Source: Pseudopedobacter saltans DSM 12145
GTDB taxonomy: Bacteria; Bacteroidota; Bacteroidia; Sphingobacteriales; Sphingobacteriaceae
DNA: 64,000 nt
Direction of reading: 5' to 3'
NCBI RefSeq assembly: GCF_000190735.1
Contig: NC_015177.1
Coordinates: forward strand, 682,001-746,000
Below, piece after piece: positions 52,719 to 61,471 of this stretch (positions within the stretch are counted from its first letter, which is position 1; each line of letters opens with the position of its first letter). A program made the translations under genes and the position numbers. The notes under the pieces were generated by a model. The model saw only the letters and a list, made by a program, of their open reading frames with translations, was not told where the DNA came from and did no database searches.

Positions 52719-53081
52719 TTAAGCTGGCTTATTTGCTAATTTTTTAATTCTTAACAAGAGTTCATTGGGGCTAAAGGGCTTGATCATGAAATCGGAAGCA
52801 CCCATATCAAAAGCGTCAATAACGACTTCTTCCTGGCCCATGCTGGAAAGTACAATAACCGGAATGTTTTTGCCCAGGTCCTGGATTGTTGATAGAATTT
52901 CGGTGCCGGATGCAAAGGGCATCATAATATCTGTAATCACAAGATCTATATCTAAGCTTTTTATCTTTTCTATTGCCTCTCTACCATTACGCGATAATAT
53001 AACTTCGTGTCCTTCCTTAACCAATTTATGCTCAATGGTGTGTAATATCAATTCGTCGTCTTCTGCTATTAAAATTAACAT
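52719..53081 (-). CDS. Single-domain response regulator
   Basis: A 120-aa receiver domain without an output domain. It has the acidic pair Glu7-Asp8-Asp9, phospho-acceptor Asp51 (VITDIMMP), Ser of VLSS, and the Lys-Pro of MIKPFSP. It probably carries phosphate from the adjacent hybrid kinase (4 bp upstream) to a protein partner such as the HEAT protein. Confidence 0.92.
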   Translation of the reverse strand: MLILIAEDDELILHTIEHKLVKEGHEVILSRNGREAIEKIKSLDIDLVITDIMMPFASGTEILSTIQDLGKNIPVIVLSSMGQEEVVIDAFDMGASDFMIKPFSPNELLLRIKKLANKPA

Positions 53082-53085
53082 GGTT

Positions 53086-56000
53086 TTATTGTTTATTTAA
53101 AAGTTTAGCGGCAAGTTGTAGCCCAATTTCTATTTCCTGTTCTATTTCTATTAAATTTTCCGGCATGGCGGGATCAGTAATCAAACCGTCTTCCATAGTA
53201 AAAGCAAGTTTAGCTAACCTGGTTAAACCGGTTGTAGAGGCGGTTCCTCTTAATTTGTGCAGAATTTCTTTTAAACGAGAAATGTCTTCGCTTCCTTTAA
53301 CTTCTGTAAGATTTACTGCAGCAGCGTTCAGCTCTTTTATAACCAGGCCTAAAAAGAAAGTCATAAACTCAGGGTCATCTCCAACTTGTTCCTTCAAAGC
53401 ATCCATATCTAAACGGTCTTTGTAAGATTCGTTTTTTTCTACTTCAACAAATCTTTTTAATACCTTATACACGTCTTGCTGGCGTATTGGTTTTGCCAGA
53501 AATTCTGACATCCCGGCTTCTATACATTTCTCTTTTTCAATCAGCACATTTCCCGCTGTAATACCTATAATAGGAGTGTTCTGATAACCTGCAAGTTTCC
53601 TAATTTGTTTTGTCGCTTCTATACCGTCCACTCCCGGCATTTGTACGTCCATCAGGATAATATCGAAAGATTCCCGGGTACAAGCCTGTATAGCTGCAGT
53701 GCCATTAGAGACCTCGGTTAGCTGGGCGTTTGGCATCAGAGATTCCATAATACGTAGGTTAAGCGCCATATTTACCGGATTGTCGTCAGCCAGCAAAATT
53801 TGGATATGCTGTTCATAAATAGCTGATGCAAAAGATTGATCTGATTTAGAAGAATCTTCGATATCTGCTTTACTTTTTTGAATAACCCGTCGCAGTGCTT
53901 TATAAAGTTCTTCCGATTTTATAGGTTTTAACAAGCAATAGGATCGCTCTTCCTGTCTGAAAGATGAAATAACATCATGTTCTTCCGAGGAGGTGTGTAA
54001 GACAATTAAAGGAATGTCTTTTTCTTGCTTATGAAACAGTTCCCTGATTTTATCAATAGTTTCCAGACCTGAAAGAATAGGCATATGGTAATCCATCAAT
54101 ATAACATCGAAACGTTCGCCTTTCATAAGGAGCTGAAGAGCTTCCATACCATTTCCAGCTAAAACTGATTCTACTTGTTTGTAGTCCAGCATATGCTTCA
54201 GGATAGTCCGGTTGTTGGCATTATCATCAACTATAAGTACTCTATTAATAGGCAGCTCTTCGTCTATTTCTCCCTGTTCTTCATAAAGAACTTCCAGATC
54301 AAAATAGAAAATAGAACCTTTACCCGGCTCACTTTTCAGCTGAAGCTTACTCTTCATGTAGTTTAGTAAATTATTAGAAATAGTTAACCCCAGACCGGTA
54401 CCACCATATCGTTTACTTACAGAGCTGTCTTCTTGTGTAAAGGCTTCAAATATCCGTTGTTGTTTGTCTTTAGGTATACCAATCCCTGTGTCTCGTACAG
54501 AAAATCGCAAGGTGATTTTGTCGTTATAAGAACTTAGTTTTTCGATTTTAAGTTCGATTTCACCATGTTCTGTAAATTTAACTGCATTACCCAATAGATT
54601 AATCAACACTTGTTTAATGCGTGACTCATCAACCCAAATTGAAGAAGGTAGGCCCTGTTCTATGTTTAATAACAGTTCTACATCTTTTCGCTGCGCCTGA
54701 TACAGAACGATGTTGATTACCTGGTTTGCAATGTCATATATATTGAATTTATCTATAAATAACTCGAGTTTTCCAGCTTCTATCTTCGAAAAATCAAGAA
54801 TGTCGTTGATAATACTTAACAGGCTGTTCCCCGATTCGTTGATGTAATTCAGATATTGTTTTTGAGTTTCATTAAGCGGGGTTTTTAGCAATAGATCTGA
54901 AAAACCTATAACACCATTCAAAGGTGTTCTGATTTCATGGCTCATATTAGCCAGAAATTCTGACTTTGCTTTACTCGCTAAATCTGCAAATGTCTTCGCT
55001 TTTTTTAGCTCTTCATTTACTTTAACCGATTCACTAATATTTTGAGTGAAAATAATAATTCCTCCAATACCGCCGTCGCGCAGATGCCATGGTCTAACTT
55101 CCCAGTTAAAATGTTGAGGCTCACTAATTCCACCAACACTAATAATTTCATTAGTGTTTTTGTAAGGTTTTCCTTCCAGGGCTTCTTTGTATATTTTTTT
55201 TCTTTCTTGAGGGATATGCGGAAAAAGTTCAAAAAAATTCCTGTTTAACAGGTCGGCTTTACCCTGATGGAAATCTTCTATCCATTGATTGCTCACAAAC
55301 ACGTAATTAAAATCCCTATCGAACATAGCAACGGAAGCAGGGACATAATTGACAAAGGCTTGTAGCATAGCCTCTTTGCGTTCGAGCTCTAAATAAAGCG
55401 TTTTGCTTTGATTGATATCCTGAATGATGCCAAATACCCGTTTGCATTTCCCCTCTTCAAATTCAGGCACTCCCTTTACACGAACCCAAATTGATTCTCC
55501 GTCTTGCTTGCGAAGTCGCAATTCAATATCATACGAAGTCCCTTTTACTACTGCCTGTTCGAAAATTTCTCTAACTTTTTTTTTGCTTTCCGGCTCGAAG
55601 AAGCCAATAGCAGAATCAAGGTCGGGAACAAAATCTTTTTTCACACCATGGATAATCTTGGTAGGGTCGGACCAATAAACTTTGTTTTTTTCTAAATCGA
55701 CTTCCCAGCCGCCAACCTGTGCAACTGCATTGGTTTGTTCCAGGATTTGTTTAGTATGTAGTAAATCATGCTCTAACTGTATCCGGTCGGTCATATTTAA
55801 TGCCGTACTAACTACATAAGGTTTTCCCTCCAGATCGGTTTCCAGCATATTATGGTATAGCCAGTAAATTGGTGTTCCGTCTTTTGTTTGCAGAACCATC
55901 ATATCTGAGTCTTCCTTGTTACGCGCTATACGCTCTAAATAAGATTCAAGCAAAGGTATGTGATGAGGTGGAACCAGTTGTCGCAGGTTTAATTTTTTAA

Positions 56001-56979
56001 CCTCTTCAGCTGTATAGTGGAGTATATCTCGGCCCTTTTCATTGACGGCGATAATATTTCCATCCATATCATGCATGCTCATAAGGCCAATAGCATTCTC
56101 GAAAAAATTACGGAAACGACGTTCAGAGTTTTCCAGTTTTAATTTCTCTTCCAGTTCTTTAGTCGTATTTCTGCCAAATGCGAAAATTTCGCCATTAGCA
56201 CTATCGTATTTAAAGTGCCAGTCGATAGTTGTTTTTTTGCCGTTTTCTTTTTGTGTGGTAGTAACCAGCTGTATTCCCTGAGTGGTGCCAATTAGTTTTT
56301 TAAGTAAACCTTCCGGTGTATGATCTTTGTCCTGCAAAATGTCTAACAAAGATTTTCCCAATGCCGCTGATCTGGAAATGCCCAATCCTTCGGAAAAGGC
56401 CGGATTTATTTCTTTTAATAAAAACTGACTGTCTAATACGCAGATCATATTTTTAGATAAGCGTACGATTTCCGAAAAGTATTCGGCTTCCACTTTTTGC
56501 TTTTTTCCCAATAAGACTTTAGTAATAGCCTTACCTAATTGGCTTAATGAAGAAATCTGTTTGGCAGAGAGTTTTTTAGGATGAAAATCTATAATACATA
56601 AGGTTCCTAAAACATAGCCGTCAGCAAGTAAAGGTATACCTGCGTAAAAGCGAATATTTCCTTCGCGAATCAATGGATTTGTTGAAGATCTAGGATCTTC
56701 AAATGTATCTTCTATTACAACTATATCTCTATTGAAAACTACATATTGGCAGAGCGTGTTTTCTCTTTCTACCGTTTCTAATTCTAAGCCAATGCAGCTT
56801 TGTATGCGCTGTACGTCTTCTTCCATCATCGCTATCAAAGAGGAGGGGCAATCTGCTATAAGGCAGGCAGCTTCTGCTAAAACATCCAATTCTGGATCTT
56901 TCCCCATTTTTGATAAGCCGTAATACTCTAATTTTTGAAGACGCTCTATTTCATTTTCCGGTATCAGCTTATTTTTCAT
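53086..56979 (-). CDS. Hybrid sensor histidine kinase (GAF-PASx4-HK-REC-REC-HPt)
   Basis: The start MKNKLIPENEIERLQKLEYY gives 1297 aa (an upstream ATG would add 19). Order: GAF (about 10-150), four PAS units (about 155-660), dimerisation/phospho-His helix with His681 (MSHEIRTP), ATPase domain (GNAVKF; YGGTGLGL), receiver 1 with Asp963 (LMDYHMP), receiver 2 with Asp1111 (LMDVQMPG), and an HPt domain with His1241 (LHKLRGT). No membrane helix is seen, so it senses a cytoplasmic cue. The domain set supports an internal phosphorelay that feeds the stand-alone receiver downstream. Confidence 0.92.
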   Translation of the reverse strand: MKNKLIPENEIERLQKLEYYGLSKMGKDPELDVLAEAACLIADCPSSLIAMMEEDVQRIQSCIGLELETVERENTLCQYVVFNRDIVVIEDTFEDPRSSTNPLIREGNIRFYAGIPLLADGYVLGTLCIIDFHPKKLSAKQISSLSQLGKAITKVLLGKKQKVEAEYFSEIVRLSKNMICVLDSQFLLKEINPAFSEGLGISRSAALGKSLLDILQDKDHTPEGLLKKLIGTTQGIQLVTTTQKENGKKTTIDWHFKYDSANGEIFAFGRNTTKELEEKLKLENSERRFRNFFENAIGLMSMHDMDGNIIAVNEKGRDILHYTAEEVKKLNLRQLVPPHHIPLLESYLERIARNKEDSDMMVLQTKDGTPIYWLYHNMLETDLEGKPYVVSTALNMTDRIQLEHDLLHTKQILEQTNAVAQVGGWEVDLEKNKVYWSDPTKIIHGVKKDFVPDLDSAIGFFEPESKKKVREIFEQAVVKGTSYDIELRLRKQDGESIWVRVKGVPEFEEGKCKRVFGIIQDINQSKTLYLELERKEAMLQAFVNYVPASVAMFDRDFNYVFVSNQWIEDFHQGKADLLNRNFFELFPHIPQERKKIYKEALEGKPYKNTNEIISVGGISEPQHFNWEVRPWHLRDGGIGGIIIFTQNISESVKVNEELKKAKTFADLASKAKSEFLANMSHEIRTPLNGVIGFSDLLLKTPLNETQKQYLNYINESGNSLLSIINDILDFSKIEAGKLELFIDKFNIYDIANQVINIVLYQAQRKDVELLLNIEQGLPSSIWVDESRIKQVLINLLGNAVKFTEHGEIELKIEKLSSYNDKITLRFSVRDTGIGIPKDKQQRIFEAFTQEDSSVSKRYGGTGLGLTISNNLLNYMKSKLQLKSEPGKGSIFYFDLEVLYEEQGEIDEELPINRVLIVDDNANNRTILKHMLDYKQVESVLAGNGMEALQLLMKGERFDVILMDYHMPILSGLETIDKIRELFHKQEKDIPLIVLHTSSEEHDVISSFRQEERSYCLLKPIKSEELYKALRRVIQKSKADIEDSSKSDQSFASAIYEQHIQILLADDNPVNMALNLRIMESLMPNAQLTEVSNGTAAIQACTRESFDIILMDVQMPGVDGIEATKQIRKLAGYQNTPIIGITAGNVLIEKEKCIEAGMSEFLAKPIRQQDVYKVLKRFVEVEKNESYKDRLDMDALKEQVGDDPEFMTFFLGLVIKELNAAAVNLTEVKGSEDISRLKEILHKLRGTASTTGLTRLAKLAFTMEDGLITDPAMPENLIEIEQEIEIGLQLAAKLLNKQ

Positions 56980-57173
56980 GTACAGTTTTCTGTAGATCAT
57001 TTTCTTTACGAATAAAGTTAACAAAAAGTTACTCAAAAGGAACTGAGAGGTAGAAAATGAAGGGTGAAGTGATATGTATTAGCTTAATTACAAGCCATTC
57101 TGAAAAATTATAATTAATTAAAAAAGAGGGGACCTGATTTTTTAGACTACCACTTCTATAAGTAGTGTGTTCA

Positions 57174-57217
57174 AGTGTTAATCAGGATTGCGATTTATCG
57201 CAATCCTGATTAACACT
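57174..57217. terminator. Perfect 20-bp hairpin terminator of purC
   Basis: AGTGTTAATCAGGATTGCGA pairs perfectly with its downstream complement across a TTTA loop. It lies 6 bp after the minus-strand purC stop. It is a very stable hairpin lacking a clear T-run. Confidence 0.7.
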
Positions 57218-57223
57218 AACATA

Positions 57224-57907
57224 TTAACCCAGGAAATCTTTTTCTAAATCTAAAGGGGCGATATACTCGCCGTTTTTGTAAACACGCATATTGCCGCCAG
57301 AAATCTCATCAATCAGGATAATCTCATTCGTAACCGCATCGCGACCAAATTCTAATTTGATATCATAAAGTTCCAGCCCTTTTTTTGCCAGTTCAGCCTT
57401 AACTATATCACATATTTTCTTAGTCAAAGTTTTTAAAGTCTGGTATTCTTCATTAGAAAGTATCCCTAACATCGCTAAAGCATCTTCCGAAATGGTAGGA
57501 TCGCCTCTTTCGTCATCTTTAATGGTTACTTCAACAAAAGTATCTAGTGGCTGACCTTGTTCGCAATAAGCACCGTATCTTCTAAAAAAGCTTCCTACGG
57601 CTTTATATCTGCAAATTACTTCCAAACCTTTACCAAAAACCTTAGCCTGTTTTACTGTCATGCTCACTTCGTCCAAATCAGCAGAAACGTAATGAGTAGG
57701 AATATTCAGGCTATTTAATATTTCGAAAAAGTGTTTTGTCATTTTTAATCCAGACTTACCGGCACCTTCAATAGTAAGTCCTACTGTGTTTGCTCCCGGG
57801 TCGAAAACCCCATCTTCTCCAGTTACATCATCTTTAAATTTTAGTAAAACCTGATTGTTGTCCACGCTATAAACATCTTTAGTTTTACCTGTATAGATTA
57901 ATTGCAT
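57224..57907 (-). CDS. purC: SAICAR synthetase PurC
   Basis: A 227-aa phosphoribosylaminoimidazole-succinocarboxamide synthase, the eighth-step enzyme of de novo purine synthesis. Characteristic pieces are the N-terminal YTGKTKDVYSV, the substrate loop CRYKAVGSFFRRYGAY, and the C-terminal KLEFGRDAV and LIDEISGGNMRVYKN. The length fits the short bacterial type. It stands alone, with a strong hairpin behind it. Confidence 0.95.
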   Translation of the reverse strand: MQLIYTGKTKDVYSVDNNQVLLKFKDDVTGEDGVFDPGANTVGLTIEGAGKSGLKMTKHFFEILNSLNIPTHYVSADLDEVSMTVKQAKVFGKGLEVICRYKAVGSFFRRYGAYCEQGQPLDTFVEVTIKDDERGDPTISEDALAMLGILSNEEYQTLKTLTKKICDIVKAELAKKGLELYDIKLEFGRDAVTNEIILIDEISGGNMRVYKNGEYIAPLDLEKDFLG

Positions 57908-58059
57908 ATTGATAAAATAGTTGTTGAGGGATCAAAATTAAAATAATTGTACGGAAGCAAGAATTCTCTGGCGAAAAAATGCGTTCACAGGTCTAAGGCT
58001 TAAAAATCGACTTCGGAATTTTATTTATATTTGAAATAGATCAAAAAAATAAAGCAAAT

Positions 58060-58455
58060 ATGGAAATAGTAAAATCTCTTATTGGCGCAGAGCCTTATAA
58101 GGTGGAAATTACATCAAATTCGGGCAATATGCTAATAGCGGATGAGCCAGAATCTAAGGGTGGTAAAAATAAAGGGTTTTCTCCAAAGGAGCTTCTGATT
58201 TCTGCGCTTGCAGCTTGCACCAGTGCTACCGTAAAAATGTATGCAGATAGAAAGCAATGGAACTTAAAAGAAATTAAAACAGTTATTGAACTGGAGAGCG
58301 ATGATGTTTCCAACAAGACCATTATCAATAGAAAGGTAAGTTTTATTGGTGATTTAGACGAAAAGCAAAGAGAAAGATTAATTGCTGTTGCGAATGCATG
58401 TCCTTTACATAAAATATTAAGTAATCCTATTGAAATTAACACTTCTGCAGTATAA
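58060..58455 (+). CDS. OsmC-family protein
   Basis: A 131-aa OsmC/Ohr-fold protein. It shows the two redox-active Cys positions in ALAACTSATVKMYA (Cys near 47) and VANACPLHKIL (Cys near 120), and a GFSPKELLISALAACTS helix. The family reduces organic hydroperoxides or holds reactive sulfur. It overlaps no gene but precedes a Crp/Fnr regulator by only 5 bp, so they form an operon and the regulator may control it. Confidence 0.9.
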   Translation: MEIVKSLIGAEPYKVEITSNSGNMLIADEPESKGGKNKGFSPKELLISALAACTSATVKMYADRKQWNLKEIKTVIELESDDVSNKTIINRKVSFIGDLDEKQRERLIAVANACPLHKILSNPIEINTSAV

Positions 58456-58460
58456 ACCAC

Positions 58461-59039
58461 ATGTTTAAGGAAATCAACGAATATATTAACCACTGTGTCC
58501 GTTTGTCTGAAGATGAACTAGATGTGTTTAACCGTTATTTGAAGCCAAAACATGTACCCAAGAAAACGTTTTTGCTTATGGAAGGGGAGATCTGTAATTT
58601 CGAAGCCTTCATTATAAAAGGATGTATAAAAACCTATTTTATAGATGATAATGGTTTTGAAACTATTCTGACCTTTGCTACTGAAAATTGGTGGGTTAGT
58701 GATGTATCCAGTTTTTCAGATCAGAAACCCAGTAAAATGTTTATAGAGACACTGGAAGATTGTGATTTACTTTTGATAGATGCCAATGTAAAGGAAGAGC
58801 TTTTGCAAAAAGTACCTTTATTGGAAAGAGCATTCCGATTAATGTTACAAAGACATCTGGCGGTTTATCAGGAGCGCTTGTTTGGCTATGTAGCACTTTC
58901 TGCACAGGAACGATATGAAATTTTCCTTGAAAAATATCCTCATATTCCACAACGTGTTCCCCAACACTTGATTGCATCTTATCTGGGTATTTCGCCCGAG
59001 TTTTTAAGTAGAATTAGAAAACGGAGTCTTAAAAAATAA
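58461..59039 (+). CDS. Crp/Fnr-family regulator
   Basis: A 192-aa regulator with a cyclic-nucleotide-binding-like sensor fold (KHVPKKTFLLMEGEICNFEA, CIKTYFIDDNGFETI) and a C-terminal helix-turn-helix (VPQHLIASYLGISPEFLSRI, then RKRSL). It is co-oriented with the OsmC gene. Ligand unknown; no Fnr-type Fe-S Cys cluster is seen. Confidence 0.88.
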   Translation: MFKEINEYINHCVRLSEDELDVFNRYLKPKHVPKKTFLLMEGEICNFEAFIIKGCIKTYFIDDNGFETILTFATENWWVSDVSSFSDQKPSKMFIETLEDCDLLLIDANVKEELLQKVPLLERAFRLMLQRHLAVYQERLFGYVALSAQERYEIFLEKYPHIPQRVPQHLIASYLGISPEFLSRIRKRSLKK

Positions 59040-59109
59040 AATAGATTTTGTAGGAAAGAGAAGTCATCGATAGAACATAAATCTGTCGTTGCCTTTGTTA
59101 ATAAGAGCC

Positions 59110-59785
59110 TTATTGTTTGGCCTTTTTTAAACAAAGAACGCTATAGGTCCTGTTCATGGTATCTCCTCCCTTGTTTCTTAATGTTTCTTCCAGAGTTTGA
59201 ATCACATCTACTTTAAAATTAGCTTGTTTTGCGAGAGCTGTTAAATCTCCGGGTTCGTATAATTGAAAGCCATATTTCGTAAAAGGAAGTTCTTCCATGA
59301 AAGATTTATGGGCAAAGGTTAGCAAAAGTTTTCCGTCACTTTTTAATACCCGATAAATTTCATTTAAGAGATCCAGTGGTTTTTGCCAAAAATATACGGT
59401 ATTGACAGAAAATATCTTATCGAAATAACTCTCTTTAAAAGGAATTTATACCGTCATAAAGTTCGAATCTGATTTTTTCAGATAAAAAAGGTGAATTCTT
59501 TTCAGAGGCTTGTTGGTGCATCGTGTCAGAAATTTCCAGACCTGCATATTCAAGATTTTTAGCCGAATTTAAAATATCTGCAAGATGACTGCAATTTCCA
59601 TGACCTAATTCTAAAATACTCTGGTTATCCACTAAATTTAATGTTTTTATAGTTGATGTGATCATACCTGCATTACTTTCATTCATAATTTCACCCATTT
59701 GAATACCTTCCACTCCGGTAGGGTTACTCAATTGTTTAGCTATTGATTGTAAATCAGATTCTTTTAGATGATTGCTCATACACAT
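59110..59785 (-). pseudogene. SAM-dependent methyltransferase broken by a frameshift
   Basis: The 5' frame (59435-59785) encodes motif I (SILELGHGNCSHLADIL) of a class I methyltransferase and reads RFELYDGINSF before a stop. The next frame continues with FKESYFDKIFSVNTVYFW, LLNEIYRVLKSDGKLLLTFA and a normal C-terminus to 59110. A one-base shift near 59438 is enough to explain the break. Joined, the protein would be about 225 aa. The substrate is unknown. Real decay and sequencing error cannot be separated here. Confidence 0.8.
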
Positions 59786-59979
59786 ACTATTAAATCACAT
59801 TATAAATTTAAGCGAATTATCTATACCTATTTACTTTTAGCCATAAAATTGATTTAAAAGGTAATTTGAATTTATTGATCTAGGTCAATGTTTTAGATTG
59901 AAGTTGGTCGTAAATTTGAAGTATTGAAATAATTGAAAAAGAAATAGTTAAGAACTATTAAATATTAAAATCTATTATT

Positions 59980-60699
59980 ATGGCAAAGACAGTATTGCAT
60001 AAAGCAGAGACAAGAGGAGTTTCCAACCATGGTTGGTTGAACAGTCGACATACGTTTAGTTTTTCCGGATACAATAACCCGGAGAGAATTCATTTTGGTG
60101 CCTTAAGGGTATTGAATGATGATATAGTTGAAGGGGGAATGGGATTCGGTACTCATCCACATAATAATATGGAAATTATATCAATTCCATTAGAAGGTGA
60201 TTTGGAACATCAGGACAGTATGGGAAACAAAGCAGTAATCAGACATGGCGATGTACAGGTTATGAGTGCTGGAACCGGAGTGTACCACAGTGAATACAAT
60301 GCAAATAAGGGAGAAAAGGTGAAGTTTCTTCAAATTTGGCTTTTCCCAAATCAAGAGAATGTTACTCCGCGTTACGGTCAGATTACATTAAACGTAGAAG
60401 ACAGGCACAATAAATTGCAGCAGGTGTTATCTCCTAATGCAGATGATGAAGGTGTTTGGATCCATCAGGATGCATGGTTTAACATGGGTAAATTTGACAA
60501 AGATTTTTCCCTAAATTATTCTTTGCATAAAGAAAACAATGGCGTATATGTATTTGTTCTGCAAGGAGATGTTACTGTAAACGGACAGGTGCTGAATGAA
60601 AGAGATGGTTTAGGGATCTGGGAAGTTGATAAACTGGAAATTACAGCAAATAGTCAGGATGCCGAGATTTTATTGATGGAAGTTCCAATGACAATATAA
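59980..60699 (+). CDS. Pirin-family protein
   Basis: A 239-aa bicupin pirin (YhaK/quercetinase-like). The N-terminal cupin contains the metal-binding pattern HFGALRVLNDD, FGTHPHNNMEIISIPLEGDL, and VQVMSAGTGVYHSE, supplying His/His/His/Glu ligands. The C-terminal cupin is present but lacks the ligands. Pirins act as metal-dependent dioxygenases or redox sensors. A YceI gene follows 57 bp later on the same strand. Confidence 0.93.
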   Translation: MAKTVLHKAETRGVSNHGWLNSRHTFSFSGYNNPERIHFGALRVLNDDIVEGGMGFGTHPHNNMEIISIPLEGDLEHQDSMGNKAVIRHGDVQVMSAGTGVYHSEYNANKGEKVKFLQIWLFPNQENVTPRYGQITLNVEDRHNKLQQVLSPNADDEGVWIHQDAWFNMGKFDKDFSLNYSLHKENNGVYVFVLQGDVTVNGQVLNERDGLGIWEVDKLEITANSQDAEILLMEVPMTI

Positions 60700-60755
60700 T
60701 CTGGGTGAAATAGAGATAAAGTATAAAAAAATTATAAAACAAAAAAACGAAAAAT

Positions 60756-61274
60756 ATGAAATGGGTTTTAGATTCCGCTCATAGCGAATTGGTGTTTAAA
60801 GTAAAGCACATGATGATTAGTAACGTCAAAGGTCGGTTTAATAACTTTAATGTTGACGTTGATGGTGATGATATCAGAAATGCTTCGGTAAAAGTTGATA
60901 TCAAAGCTGATTCAATAAATACAAATAGTACAGATAGAGATAATCACTTAAAAAGTGCTGATTTCCTTGATGTAGAGAAATATCCTGACATTACATTTGT
61001 AAGCAAATCTGTTCTTAAAGAAGATGAGGACGAATTTACTTTAGTTGGAGATTTAACAATCAGAGGAATCACAAAAGAAGTAAAAGTTGACGTAGAGTTT
61101 GGTGGAATAGGGAAAGATCCATGGGGTAACGAAAAAGCAGGTTATAATGTAGAAGGAAAAATTAATCGTAAAGATTGGGGATTAAACTGGAATGCGGCTT
61201 TGGAAACAGGAGGTGTTTTGGTTAGTGATGAAGTGAAGTTTAGCGCAGAATTACAGTTTATAAAACAAGCATAA
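60756..61274 (+). CDS. YceI-family protein
   Basis: A 172-aa lipocalin-like beta-barrel: WVLDSAHSELVFKVKHMMIS, VKGRFNNFNVDV, RDNHLKSADFLDVEKYPDIT and GDLTIRGITKEVKVDVEF are the diagnostic blocks. It binds isoprenoid quinone-like or amphipathic lipids in related proteins. There is no signal peptide, so this copy should stay in the cytoplasm. Probably co-transcribed with the pirin gene. Confidence 0.92.
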   Translation: MKWVLDSAHSELVFKVKHMMISNVKGRFNNFNVDVDGDDIRNASVKVDIKADSINTNSTDRDNHLKSADFLDVEKYPDITFVSKSVLKEDEDEFTLVGDLTIRGITKEVKVDVEFGGIGKDPWGNEKAGYNVEGKINRKDWGLNWNAALETGGVLVSDEVKFSAELQFIKQA

Positions 61275-61471
61275 TCTTTTAGAAGCAAGAAACAAGGAGA
61301 TTCCGGAAAGCCTAAAGAAGGCAGTGTAGTGTAGACTTAAATAATCTTCAGGTTTCTTGCTTTTTTTAAATACTATAGCTAATTCTCACTTTTCAAATCT
61401 TATATCTCATATGCATTCTTTTTTGCCTTAAAATTGCTTCAAACTAATATAATTTATATTTTTGATGCTTA

